Assembly (NCBI GenBank): GCA_021521415.1
Contig: JAIQDT010005486.1
Coordinates: forward strand, 1-64,000
From: Bidens hawaiensis
Lineage: Eukaryota > Streptophyta > Magnoliopsida > Asterales > Asteraceae
DNA: 64,000 bases
Direction of reading: 5' to 3'
In this document: piece after piece, positions 35,570 to 46,870 of the stretch
Numbering within the stretch: the first letter of the stretch is position 1
Layout of the letters: every line of letters begins with the position of its first letter
Made by a program: the position numbers and the translations under genes
The notes under the pieces: generated by a model
What the model was told of the DNA's origin: nothing
Databases searched by the model: none
What the model saw: the letters and a program-made list of their open reading frames with translations, nothing else

Positions 35570-36051
35570 TGTAAGTGCACGGATTTGGTGTCCGCAGCTG
35601 TTCGAATAGGCTAGGGGTAGTTTAGTCTTTACACTTAATGTATAAACGCTCATTCGCTAAGCATGTTTAGCGAATGAGACCTCATTCGTTAGAGACTAGG
35701 CTATTCGTTAATTTAAGAGCCCATTCGTTACTACAGGGTAACGAATGGTGGCTCATTCGGTAAAGTATATCCATTCGTTAAGCATGTTTAGCGAATGGGC
35801 TATGGAAAGACCTCATTCGTTAGTACAATTAACAAATGAGAGGCCTCATTCGTTAACACTGTTTTAAGGAATAGGTCATGCCTATAAATAGGCCTTCCAT
35901 AGTTAGTTTGCATAGAGATCTGTGGCATATTTATCCCCTGTAACGTTATGCTGCCGGATTTTCTCTGTAACTTATCCTCCATTAATGTATGAAAACAAGC
36001 TTAACGTATCGATTTGCAACTAGATTCCTGGCTCGTAATAACGTATTCACA
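35570..36051 (+). repeat. right LTR, non-autonomous element
   Basis: 482 bp, partner of 33153-33634, with the same hairpins, a few of them with one-sided mismatches (for example CGTTAAGC opposite TTTAGCG near 35774). Confidence 0.9.
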
Positions 36052-36106
36052 TATATGTAATATATATGTTAATTATCTATGACTTTAAAAATTAGTTTAA
36101 GACAAG

Positions 36107-36608
36107 TGTTGATACATGTTTTGTACATCTTGATCTTTATTAGGGCATTAATGTAATAAGTCTAAAATATAGGGGTCTTAATGTAAATATGGCTAAATAG
36201 GCCATTCGCTCTAATGTAAGTTACATTCGTTACCCCGTAACGAATGTAACACATTCGTCTAATTATAAGCTCATTCGTTAACCTAGATTAACGAATGAGA
36301 TAACGAATGAGGGCCATTCGCTATCTTTTATAGTATAACGAATAAGTATGTTTATTCGTTAAAGTATCTGTAACGAATGACACATTCATTAAGTGTTAAG
36401 TTAACGAATGTGGTCATCCCCTATAAATACCCTGTAACTTATCATTAATGTAGCAGTTATGATATTTTGCCATTTTCTCTCTTGTTACTCTGCCGAATTA
36501 TTCACTAAATTTACACACTACACACACATAACGTATGCAAGCCTAATCGTATAAGAATCAACATGTGTATCGTTGTTATCAAGATCTAGATCTGTACAAG
36601 CTCTTTCA
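36107..36608 (+). repeat. left LTR of SIRE-type element
   Basis: 502 bp. Contains a perfect 14-bp-stem hairpin (arm GTTACATTCGTTAC, 36220-36233; 3-base loop; 36237-36250) and a 12-bp-stem one (arm CTCATTCGTTAA, 36270-36281; loop 36282-36287; 36288-36299). A TATA box CTATAAATA is at about 36421. Confidence 0.92.
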
Positions 36609-36820
36609 AGTGGTATCAGAGCCTAGGGATCTGATCTATGATACAATTCGTTGATATAGGTGATATAAGCGTATTCAATTGATGCATTTCATGATGAATT
36701 GATTCAGTTTTTAAGGTAATTTGGAAATTTGAGAAACAAAGATTGTTTAAAAAGGAATTGAATCTGTCTGGTAGATGTTTATGAATTCGGACTAGGCTAG
36801 TGAGATTCGGATTTGGTTAA

Positions 36821-39124
36821 TGTGACACCCGGTAAATTCCCAATCCCTTAAACCAAGTAATCAACCTAAATATTAGGTAATTATGTTATATGCGTCCTGC
36901 GCGAGCGCGCTATGTGAATCAGCGCGTGCATTTGTTATGTGCGCCCTGCGCGAGCGCGCTATGTGAATCAGCGCGTGCATTTGTTATGTGCGCCCTGCGC
37001 TAGCGCGCCATGTTAGTCAGCGCGGGCATATTATGTGCGCCCTGCGCGAGCGCGCCATGTTAAGAACCAGCGTGGGCATATGTTATATGCGCCATGCGCG
37101 AATGTTTTGGCTTTATGTTTTCATGTACCTTAACGTTATGTTGTCTAATGGGTTGACCATCCCGCATGATGCTAAGGCGGGTGCATCCCAAATCGTCTAT
37201 GCGCGTGCGGAAGGGGAACTAACCTCCCCGCATGGCGGGAACATTGAGAGCTAGTTTGTCTGAAGCTCCAAGATGGAATTGACTTCAACATAACTGATCA
37301 CTATGTTGAAATACCAAGACCACCTGGAGAATCTACAAATGAAACTCAATGTCCCTAACTGCGAGAAGGTTACGCACCTACCCGCAGCAAAGAAATGTCC
37401 TTCACGTAGAAAGCTATGCGCACAAAGTGATACGCACAGAACACTTAGTCTATTCTCCAGACGTAAGGAGATTACTCCCGCCCAAAAGGAAACAGTAGCG
37501 TGTTTCAGAGATTTTCCACTTTTTACTGTACACTGACAAAAGTACCTGAAAAAGCACACTGTAACACGAAAAGTCAACTGTCAGCCACCCTACTCTCACC
37601 AACCCCAGACCTGCATGTCCTGTCCAAATCAAATCAAAATCTTTTATCCACTACTCCACTTTTAAATAAATAATAATAATTTCCATACTTTATCACCATT
37701 ACCCCTAGATATGAAAAGATTACAATCCCCTAAAGCAAGGGATTGTGTTCCCTTGAGTTTGCCTATAAATATGTAACCTAAATTATCACCCAAAACACAC
37801 TTCAAAGAACTGCAAACTTGCACTAATCCTCTCCCAAGCATCCGTTGTTTTCATTTCCGATCCTGTAACTAGGTAAGCCGAGAATATAACCTTGAGATCT
37901 ACTTTCCAACCCTTATATTCTCCTATTTCTTGATCTTAATATATATACTTCTTGTTATTTAATCGTATTCTAGACCTTCGATTCCGAGGCCAACACCAAG
38001 AAAACCCGAATCTCGATTAATCCCTTAACAAGAACCACAGGTGAGTCTCACAGCCCCTATTTTCACGGTTTTCACTGTTTTTAAACTGTTTTCGGGGCGA
38101 GGGACACGTACTTAAATAATGTTTTATCATGGTATACTTACAAGCTATGCAAGCGATTATGTGTTTAGATTATATTTCATGATGAGCAATGCGAACGGTT
38201 ATCTAAGGTTTTCGATGTATGTGCGCTAGAACTCGAGTAAGTGATCACTTTACCATTGGAACTCTAAGGGTAGGGACTGCTGGTTTGATCCACCCACTCG
38301 TAGGGGTCGCACCTCTTTGCATGGACGAGTGCCTAGTATGGTCATGGGGCAGTACTATGGGTTTGAGCCCGCTCGTAGGGGTCGCGCCTCTTTGCATGGA
38401 CGAGCGCCTTGTTTTCCCGCACAACGTCCGCGCGTAACCCGCGGGACGGAATTATTGATTTGCTCGTAGTGGCAGCGCCACTTTGCATGGACGAGCACAT
38501 TTCCCTGAAACGTTCGCAGCGTAACCCGCGGGACGGTATTACTTATTTTAGCTCGTAGTGGCAGCGCCACTTTGCATAGACGAGCACAGTTCCCAGAAAT
38601 GTTCGCGCGTAACCCGCGGAACGATTTTATCAGATTATGTTATCAGAACTATGTTTTACTAAGCATGTGTTTCAATGATGCTGTCAGAATTATGTTATAG
38701 AATGATTTTTATCAAGATTATGACGCGATACGATTTATCAAGTTACTAAAACTTGTGAACTCACTCAGTTTATACTGATTCAAATGTTTTACGTGTCTTT
38801 CAGGAGATAACTAGGTAGCGCATGGAGTCACACTTAGAGCACCTCACGCTGAACATCTAAAACTAGCTTTTTGGAAGATTTTAGTTCTATCCCTTCGATG
38901 CGCATGGTTGTTCCCGCCGCGCAAGGGGATATGGCGTGGAAATCTTCAACAGTTTTTATACTTGGATGATTTTATGTAATTTTTAAACAATGTAATGCAT
39001 TTGTATTAAACATTTCATGCGCAATGAAAATCTTATCTTGAATGTTTGCAATGGCCCGTGCTTAAGTATCAATCCCCACTCGCGCGCGCCCGGCTGTTTC
39101 CGCCGATCAGGGCCAGGTGTGACA
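36821..39124 (+). repeat. left LTR of gypsy element
   Basis: 2304 bp. It carries four tandem ~49-bp units with GCGCGAGCGCGC (36885-37085), a TATA box CTATAAAT near 37763, and four 35-bp hairpin units (38296, 38371, 38462 and 38551). Small frames inside are repeated in both LTRs and are not genes. Confidence 0.93.
38296..38585. repeat. four 35-bp hairpin units in gypsy LTR
   Basis: Units at 38296-38330, 38371-38405, 38462-38496 and 38551-38585 have outer arms (A/G)CTCGT ... ACGAG(T/C) and inner arms such as GTGGC ... GCCAC. The first unit has an A-T outer pair where the others have G-C, a compensatory change. Each of the last three is followed by GTAACCCGCGG. The same four units recur in the right LTR from about 45389. 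Confidence 0.75.
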
Positions 39125-39338
39125 GATTGGTATCAGAGCACTGGTTATAGCGAACTAGGAAAAGAAGTTTTAACCTAGACTATAACCGTTGGGGGAAATC
39201 GCATGAAATATTTTCAAAAGAAACTATACACACACTTAGGAACACGGGTCACACAGTGTCTAGTAAATAAAGAAAAACATTATGTGCTCTAGAATACATG
39301 CGCTAAGATTGATATGTTTTCACTCTTTTAAAGCGAGA

Positions 39339-42300
39339 ATGCCTCCAACTAAAGCCAAGGGAATTACCATGACACCCGAGGAACTCGCGGAAATAATCGC
39401 GCAAGCGATCGCGACACATGAGGCCAGCAAGGCCGAATCAAGTCAGGGTCGTCAGAATGAGACCCCAGAACCCGAATCAGGAGCCTTGGACAAAGGATGC
39501 TCCTATAAGACATTCATGGCCTGTAAGCCTTGGCCATTCAAGGGTACCGAAGGGGCCATTGGGCTCTACAACTGGATTGACAAGATGGAGACAGTTCTCT
39601 CCATTAGCGGATGTAGTGAGAACCAGAAGGTCCTTTACGCGACCTGCATGTTCCAAGAGGCAGCTTCGTCTTGGTGGAAGCTTCAAACGAAAACATTGGG
39701 GCGAGAAGTTGCTCTCCACAAGACCTGGGAGGAACTGAAGGAAATGATGATGAGAAAGTTCTGCTCTCGCGCAGAAATCCAGAGTCTACAACAGGAATTC
39801 TGGAACCACACCATGGTAGGAACGGATATCGACGCCTACAACAACCGGTTCAACGAGCTTTGCCAGTTGGTGCCAGACATGGCAAACACGGAGGAAAAGA
39901 AGATCGAGAGGTATATCTTTGGGTTACCTCCTGTTGTTAGGGTTCCGCTCAACGCCGCAGCGCCTCCAACCTTTGATGAGGCGGTAGCGCGGGCCATCAC
40001 CCTTACAAGGGATACGGTCCGTGCGGGTATGTTGACTACGCGCGGAAACGAGCAGCGAACCTCTGACTCCAAGAGGAAATGGAACCCTCACCACCGAGGG
40101 TCCGACTCCAAGCAGCCACCGTTCAAGAAGCAGGAGAGCGCAAGGGCTTACGCGATCCAAGCCGCGGAGCCATCAAGGAAAGGATACAACGGGCCTCGCC
40201 CATGGTGCAACAAATGCAAGTATCACCACGAGGGTGAATGCGCAAGAATCGAATGCGCCAAATGTGGCAGACCAGGGCACAAGACGATGAATTGCCGTGT
40301 CAGAGAAGCTGGAGCAAGCGACAACTGCTACACATGCGGGAAGCCAGGGCATTTTAGTCGGGATTGCCCGCAAAAGGGAAACCAAGCTCGCGGGAGAGCT
40401 TTTGTGATCGGCGCAGGCGAAGCTAAAGAAGAGCCGAATGTGGTAACCGGTACGTTTTTGCTTAACGGCCATTTTGCATCTGTTTTATTTGATACTGGCG
40501 CTGACCTAAGTTTTATATCCGCTGAGTTTAAAGACTCCCTAGGCCTAGCAACCAGTAGGCTAGACACGCCTTATACTATAGAACTAGCCAATGGTAGGCA
40601 GTTATGCGCGAACGAAAGAACTGAACAATGTGTAATAGTCATGGGAGGTCACGGGTTCAATATTAATTTGTTGCCAACAGACTTGGGAAGTTTTGACATT
40701 GTGGTAGGTATGGATTGGTTAGTCGAGAACCGCGCGGAAGTTATTTGCCATGAGAAGCAGGTTCGGATCCCACTGTTGAACGGAGAAACCTTGGTAATTC
40801 AAGGGGAAAGAAGGGGAGTTGCGACGAAACTGATTTCGTGCCTAAAGGCGCGTAAGTGCCTAAGGAAAGGGTGCTACGCCTTCCTGGCGCATGTAGTAGA
40901 GAAGAAAGGAGATGAGCGAAGAATTGAAGACTTACCAGTAGTGCGCGAATTTCCAGAAGTTTTTCCTGAAGATTTGCCCGGATTACCGCCGCCGCGACAA
41001 GTCGAGTTTCGTATTGATTTAGTCCCAGGAGTTGCGCCAGTAGCTCGAGCGCCTTATCGACTAGCTCCATCTGAGATGCAAGAGCTATCCAATCAGTTAC
41101 AGGAACTATTGGATAAGGGTTTCATACGCCCAAGCTTTTCACCTTGGGGAGCTCCAGTGCTGTTTATTAAGAAGAAGGATGGTTCCTTCCGGATGTGTAT
41201 TGACTACAGGGAACTGAACAAGCTGACAGTCAAAAATCGGTACCCCTTACCGAGGATTGACGACTTATTTGACCAGTTGCAGGGATCCAGTTATTATTCG
41301 AAGATAGATCTACGGTCAGGATACCACCAACTTAGGGTCCATGAGGAAGATGTGCCGAAAACAGCCTTCCGAACTAGATACGGCCATTATGAGTTCTTAG
41401 TGATGCCTTTCGGGCTAACTAATGCGCCGGCTGTATTCATGGATCTGATGAACCGCGTGTGCAAACCATACTTGGACAAGTTTGTGATTGTATTTATAGA
41501 TGATATTCTGATTTACTCTCGGACCAAGGCCGAGCATGAGCAACACCTGAGATTGATTTTGGAATTGTTAAGGAAAGAAAAGTTGTATGCGAAGTTTTCC
41601 AAGTGCGAGTTTTGGCTTAGAGAAGTTCACTTTCTCGGTCACGTTGTAAACGAGAAAGGAATACACGTTGATCCTTCCAAAGTCAAGGCCATCGAAAACT
41701 GGGAAGCGCCAAAAACCCCAACTGAGGTGAGGCAATTCCTAGGACTAGCTGGCTACTATCGACGCTTCATTGAGAACTTCTCCAAGATAGCCCTACCACT
41801 GACCGCGCTAACTCAGAAAGACAAGAAGTTTGTTTGGGGCGAAAGTCAGGAAGCAGCGTTTCAAATGTTGAAACAGAAGTTATGTAGTGCGCCAATTTTG
41901 TCTTTGCCCGAGGGGACGGATGACATCGTTGTTTACTGCGACGCTTCACATCAGGGACTTGGATGTGTCCTTATGCAGCGAGACAAAGTCATAGCGTATG
42001 CCTCGCGCCAACTCAAGACCAATGAAAAGAACTACACAACGCATGATCTGGAACTTGGAGCGGTTGTCTTCGCGCTAAAGATTTGGCGCCATTACCTCTA
42101 TGGTACAAAGTGTATAATCTTTACGGATCACAAGAGCCTTCAACATATATTTGATCAAAAGGATTTAAACATGAGGCAACGAAGATGGGTGGAATTGTTG
42201 AATGATTATGATTGTGAAATTAAGTACCACCCTGGAAAGGCGAATGTGGTAGCAGACGCGCTAAGTAGGAAGGAGCGAATAAAAACGCTACGAGTCAAGG

Positions 42301-43781
42301 CTCTAAGGTTGACCATTCACACAGATCTCTCTACCCGCATCCGAGACGCTCAGCAAGAAGCCTTGAAACCAGAGTTTGTTAAAAACGAATGCCTTGGGGG
42401 TATGATTAAGAGTTTGGAACTTAAAGAGAACGGCAATCTATATTTCGCTAACCGCATATGGGTCCCTCTCAAGGGAGGATTGCGCGAGCAAGTACTAAAC
42501 GAAGCTCACAAGACGCGATATTCCGTACATCCTGGCGCAGACAAGATGTACCAAGATGTTAAAATGCTGTATTGGTGGCCCAATCTTAAAGGCGCCATCG
42601 CGACGTATGTCAGTAAATGCCTGACGTGTTCGAAGGTGAAGGCTGAATACCAGAAACCATCAGGGTTGCTTCAGCAGCCAGAAATTCCCATGTGGAAGTG
42701 GGAACAAATCTCTATGGACTTCATCACCAAACTGCCAAGGACACCTGGGGGTTATGACACGATCTGGGTTATTGTAGAGCGGCTAACTAAGTCAGCGCAC
42801 TTCCTACCGATCAAGGAAACCGATAAGATGGAAAAGTTAGCCCGATTGTATATTCGAGAAGTAGTTTCAAAACATGGAGTCCCGGTGTCCATCATTTCTG
42901 ATAGAGATAGTCGGTTCACCTCAAGATTTTGGAGATCGTTACAAGGGGCTTTAGGTACTCGTCTTGACATGAGTACGGCATATCATCCCCAAACAGATGG
43001 ACAAAGCGAACGAACAATCCAGACATTGGAAGATATGCTGCGCGCGTGCGCAATCGATTTCGGAGGTAGCTGGGATGCTCATCTCCCATTGGTTGAATTT
43101 TCTTACAACAACAGTTATCACACAAGCCTCAAGGCTGCGCCGTTTGAAGCTTTGTATGGGCGCAAGTGTAGATCCCCACTGTGCTGGGCTGAAGTGGGTG
43201 ACAAACAAATGACTGGTCCAGAATTGATCCAAGAAACAACAGACAAGATTTTTCAGATAAGGGATCGCCTTAAGACAGCGCGCGACAGACAGAAGAGCTA
43301 CGCAGATGTGCGAAGAAAACCATTGGATTTTCAAGTAGGGGATAGAGTACTGTTGAAAGTCTCTCCATGGAAAGGAGTCCCCCGTTTCGGCAAGCGAGGA
43401 AAGTTAAATCCGCGCTACATTGGACCATTTGAGATCCTGGAAAGGATCGGTCCGGTTGCTTATAAACTCCGTTTACCCGCCGAACTCAGTGGAGTTCATG
43501 ATACGTTTCATGTGTCCAACCTCAAAAAGTGTTTATCTGATGAAACGTTGATTTTACCGTTGGAAGAGGTTCACATCGACAAACAACTGCACTTCGTAGA
43601 AGAACCTATAGCCGTAACCGATTGGAAAGAACAAAAGTTACGCAGAAGCAGAATCAAGTTAGTAAAGGTTCAATGGAACTCGAGGCGTGGGCCTGAATTC
43701 ACTTGGGAAAGAGAAGACCAGATGCGCATGAAATACCCACACCTCTTTCAGAGCATGGCTTCTGCCAGCAACGTCTCCTAA
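39339..43781 (+). CDS. Ty3/gypsy gag-pol polyprotein with chromodomain-like tail, intact
   Basis: Open frame from an in-frame ATG at 39282 (1499 codons); the start MPPTKAKG at 39339 is preferred as it resembles gag starts of this group. Numbering from 39282: gag about 80-250, zinc knuckles 325-338 ([14 protein letters not shown]) and 349-362, protease DTGA 404-407, reverse transcriptase with D676 and FIDD 738-741, RNase H D887, E924 and D949, integrase zinc site H1076/H1083/C1113/C1116, integrase D1146, D1207 and E1243 (35 residues between the last two). A C-terminal module follows (about 1437-1490, [10 protein letters not shown] ... FTWERED), which in chromoviruses is a chromodomain that guides insertion. 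The order RT before integrase defines Ty3/gypsy. No break seen. Confidence 0.95.
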   Translation: MPPTKAKGITMTPEELAEIIAQAIATHEASKAESSQGRQNETPEPESGALDKGCSYKTFMACKPWPFKGTEGAIGLYNWIDKMETVLSISGCSENQKVLYATCMFQEAASSWWKLQTKTLGREVALHKTWEELKEMMMRKFCSRAEIQSLQQEFWNHTMVGTDIDAYNNRFNELCQLVPDMANTEEKKIERYIFGLPPVVRVPLNAAAPPTFDEAVARAITLTRDTVRAGMLTTRGNEQRTSDSKRKWNPHHRGSDSKQPPFKKQESARAYAIQAAEPSRKGYNGPRPWCNKCKYHHEGECARIECAKCGRPGHKTMNCRVREAGASDNCYTCGKPGHFSRDCPQKGNQARGRAFVIGAGEAKEEPNVVTGTFLLNGHFASVLFDTGADLSFISAEFKDSLGLATSRLDTPYTIELANGRQLCANERTEQCVIVMGGHGFNINLLPTDLGSFDIVVGMDWLVENRAEVICHEKQVRIPLLNGETLVIQGERRGVATKLISCLKARKCLRKGCYAFLAHVVEKKGDERRIEDLPVVREFPEVFPEDLPGLPPPRQVEFRIDLVPGVAPVARAPYRLAPSEMQELSNQLQELLDKGFIRPSFSPWGAPVLFIKKKDGSFRMCIDYRELNKLTVKNRYPLPRIDDLFDQLQGSSYYSKIDLRSGYHQLRVHEEDVPKTAFRTRYGHYEFLVMPFGLTNAPAVFMDLMNRVCKPYLDKFVIVFIDDILIYSRTKAEHEQHLRLILELLRKEKLYAKFSKCEFWLREVHFLGHVVNEKGIHVDPSKVKAIENWEAPKTPTEVRQFLGLAGYYRRFIENFSKIALPLTALTQKDKKFVWGESQEAAFQMLKQKLCSAPILSLPEGTDDIVVYCDASHQGLGCVLMQRDKVIAYASRQLKTNEKNYTTHDLELGAVVFALKIWRHYLYGTKCIIFTDHKSLQHIFDQKDLNMRQRRWVELLNDYDCEIKYHPGKANVVADALSRKERIKTLRVKALRLTIHTDLSTRIRDAQQEALKPEFVKNECLGGMIKSLELKENGNLYFANRIWVPLKGGLREQVLNEAHKTRYSVHPGADKMYQDVKMLYWWPNLKGAIATYVSKCLTCSKVKAEYQKPSGLLQQPEIPMWKWEQISMDFITKLPRTPGGYDTIWVIVERLTKSAHFLPIKETDKMEKLARLYIREVVSKHGVPVSIISDRDSRFTSRFWRSLQGALGTRLDMSTAYHPQTDGQSERTIQTLEDMLRACAIDFGGSWDAHLPLVEFSYNNSYHTSLKAAPFEALYGRKCRSPLCWAEVGDKQMTGPELIQETTDKIFQIRDRLKTARDRQKSYADVRRKPLDFQVGDRVLLKVSPWKGVPRFGKRGKLNPRYIGPFEILERIGPVAYKLRLPAELSGVHDTFHVSNLKKCLSDETLILPLEEVHIDKQLHFVEEPIAVTDWKEQKLRRSRIKLVKVQWNSRRGPEFTWEREDQMRMKYPHLFQSMASASNVS

Positions 43782-43815
43782 ATTTCGGGACGAAATTCGC
43801 TTAACAGGGGGAGAA

Positions 43816-46216
43816 TGTGACACCCGGTAAATTCCCAATCCCTTAAACCAAGTAATCAACCTAAATATTAGGTAATTATGTTATATGCGTCCTGCGCGAG
43901 CGCGCTATGTGAATCAGCGCGTGCATTTGTTATGTGCGCCATGCGCGAGCGCGCTATGTGAATCAGCGCGTGCATTTGTTATGTGCGCCCTGCGCGAGCG
44001 CGCTATGTGAATCAGCGCGTGCATTTGTTATGTGCGCCCTGCGCGAGCGCGCTATGTGAATCAGCGCGTGCATTTGTTATGTGCGCCCTGCGCGAGCGCG
44101 CCATGTTAGTCAGTGCGGGCATATTATGTGCGCCCTGCGCGAGCGCGCCATGTTAAGAACCAGCGTGGGCATATGTTATATGCGCCATGCGCGAATGTTT
44201 TGGCTTTATGTTTTCATGTACCTTAACGTTATGTTGTCTAATGGGTTGACCATCCCGCATGATGCTAAGGCGGGTGCATCCCAAATCGTCTATGCGCGTG
44301 CGGAAGGGGAACTAACCTCCCCGCATGGCGGGAACATTGAGAGCTAGTTTGTCTGAAGCTCCAAGATGGAATTGACTTCAACATAACTGATCACTATGTT
44401 GAAATACCAAGACCACCTGGAGAATCTACAAATGAAACTCAATGTCCCTAACTGCGAGAAGGTTACGCACCTACCCGCAGCAAAGAAATGTCCTTCACGC
44501 AGAAAGCTATGCGCACAAAGTGATACGCACAGAACACTTAGTCTATTCTCCAGACGTAAGGAGATTACTCCCGCCCAAAAGGAAACAGTAGCGTGTTTCA
44601 GAGATTTTCCACTTTTTACTGTACACTGACAAAAGTACCTGAAAAAGCACACTGTAACACGAAAAGTCAACTGTCAGCCACCCTACTCTCACCAACCCCA
44701 GACCTGCATGTCCTGTCCAAATCAAATCAAAATCTTTTATCCACTACTCCACTTTTAAATAAATAATAATAATTTCCATACTTTATCACCATTACCCCTA
44801 GATATGAAAAGATTACAATCCCCTAAAGCAAGGGATTGTGTTCCCTTGAGTTTGCCTATAAATATGTAACCTAAATTATCACCCAAAACACACTTCAAAG
44901 AACTGCAAACTTGCACTAATCCTCTCCCAAGCATCCGTTGTTTTCATTTCCGATCCTGTAACTAGGTAAGCCGAGAATATAACCTTGAGATCTACTTTCC
45001 AACCCTTATATTCTCCTATTTCTTGATCTTAATATATATACTTCTTGTTATTTAATCGTATTCTAGACCTTCGATTCCGAGGCCAACACCAAGAAAACCC
45101 GAATCTCGATTAATCCCTTAACAAGAACCACAGGTGAGTCTCACAGCCCCTATTTTCACGGTTTTCACTGTTTTTAAACTGTTTTCGGGGCGAGGGACAC
45201 GTACTTAAATAATGTTTTATCATGGTATACTTACAAGCTATGCAAGCGATTATGTGTTTAGATTATATTTCATGATGAGCAATGCGAACGGTTATCTAAG
45301 GTTTTCGATGTATGTGCGCTAGAACTCGAGTAAGTGATCACTTTACCATTGGAACTCTAAGGGTAGGGACTGCTGGTTTGATCCACCCACTCGTAGGGGT
45401 CGCACCTCTTTGCATGGACGAGTGCCTAGTATGGTCATGGGGCAGTACTATGGGTTTGAGCCCGCTCGTAGGGGTCGCGCCTCTTTGCATGGACGAGCGC
45501 CTTGTTTTCCGGCACAACGTCCGCGCGTAACCCGCGGGACGGAATTATTGATTTGCTCGTAGTGGCAGCGCCACTTTGCATGGACGAGCACATTTCCCTG
45601 AAACGTTCGCGCGTAACCCGCGAGACGGTATTACTTATTTTAGCTCGTAGTGGCAGCGCCACTTTGCATAGACGAGCACAGTTCCCAGAAATGTTCGCGC
45701 GTAACCCGCGGAACGATTTTATCAGATTATGTTATCAGAACTATGTTTTACTAAGCATGTGTTTCAATGATGCTGTCAGAATTATGTTATAGAATGATTT
45801 TTATCAAGATTATGACGCGATACGATTTATCAAGTTACTAAAACTTGTGAACTCACTCAGTTTATACTGATTCAAATGTTTTACGTGTCTTTCAGGAGAT
45901 AACTAGGTAGCGCATGGAGTCACACTTAGAGCACCTCACGCTGAACATCTAAAACTAGCTTTTTGGAAGATTTTAGTTCTATCCCTTCGATGCGCATGGT
46001 TGTTCCCGCCGCGCAAGGGGATATGGCGGGGAAATCTTCAACAGTTTTTATACTTGGATGATTTTATGTAATTTTTAAACAATGTAATGCATTTGTATTA
46101 AACATTTCATGCGCAATGAAAATCTTATCTTGAATGTTTGCAATGGCCCGTGCTTAAGTATCAATCCCCACTCGCGCGCGCCCGGCTGTTTCCGCCGATC
46201 AGGGCCGGGTGTGACA
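43816..46216 (+). repeat. right LTR of gypsy element
   Basis: 2401 bp. It has six of the ~49-bp GCGCGAGCGCGC units (43880-44180) where the left LTR has four. That difference of two units, minus a one-base gap in the hairpin region, fully accounts for the 97-bp length difference. Confidence 0.93.
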
Positions 46217-46221
46217 GTTAA

Positions 46222-46870
46222 GGCTCAGTTGGATACAGGTTTTAGGAGTGTTTGGTGTGATTCAGACAAATTGAAGTTTGAAATTGAAAGTTTGAACTGT
46301 TGAAGATTCATTCGTTAAGATGAAGACTCATTCGTTAGGTTGAAGACTGATTCGTTACCGCCTATTCTCTAAACCCTAGCTGTTCATTCGTTACAATTTC
46401 AATCTCATTCGTTAAACCGTTTATTCGCTATAATCCTATTCGCTAAACCTCTTTCGTTAAGCCACATTCGTGTCATATTCACTAAAGTCCATTCGTTAAG
46501 TCTTGTTCGCTGGGAGTAAACCATCTTTAAGTCTTGCTCGCTAAGAGTAACCATCTTTAACGAATATCTAAGTCTTGCTCTCTAGTCTTGCTCGGTAGGA
46601 CTCATTGCTTGCTAGTCTTGCTCGGTAGGACTCATTCGTTAAAGTAAACCATCTTTAACGAATATCTCATATCTCATTCGTTAAAGCAATTCACTTTTGA
46701 CGAATATCTCATTCGTTAAAGTAACTCACCTTTAACGAATAACTCATTCGTTAAAGTAATTCGTTAATCTTCTTTCTTATTCGTTACTGTGTCCATTCGT
46801 GTGAACAGTAAACAAATAACTTTGAAATTTTGACAACTTTAATCCTTGAAGTTTAAACAATTGGTTCATT
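46222..46870 (+). other. leader of SIRE-type element, second part
   Basis: Continues from 36609-36815 after removal of the gypsy element. It is dominated by CATTCGTTA-type words from 46305. Several pair as hairpins, for example arm ATTCGTTAAAG (46711-46721) with its complement at 46730-46740. The phrase AGTCTTGCTCGGTAGGACTC is repeated near 46583 and 46615. No ORF. Confidence 0.75.

Larger units (their letters stand above)
33153..36051 (+). mobile_element. non-autonomous LTR element with CATTCG hairpins
   Basis: Two 482-bp LTRs (33153-33634, 35570-36051) begin TGTAAGTGCA and end in CA. The 5-bp duplication TATAT lies at 33148-33152 and 36052-36056. A purine tract GGAAAAGGGGGAG precedes the right LTR. 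The internal 1935 bp encode no gag or pol, so it depends on another element. LTRs and part of the interior share CATTCG hairpins and general layout with the neighbouring SIRE-type element. The LTRs differ at about 4 percent. Confidence 0.88.
36821..46216 (+). mobile_element. Ty3/gypsy retrotransposon (Tekay/Del-like), intact and young
   Basis: LTRs at 36821-39124 (2304 bp) and 43816-46216 (2401 bp) begin TGTGACACCCGG and end GTGTGACA. The duplication GTTAA is perfect at 36816-36820 and 46217-46221. The primer site TGGTATCAGAGC starts at 39128 and the polypurine tract CAGGGGGAGAA ends at 43815. By eye about seven or eight substitutions separate the LTRs outside the variable repeat, so insertion is recent. 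It landed in the leader of the SIRE-type element. Confidence 0.95.

Noticed and set aside
36988..37632. Frames of 60-108 codons on both strands, repeated at 44081-44725
   Set aside because: They lie in the gypsy LTRs and overlap GC-rich repeats; identical because the LTRs are young.
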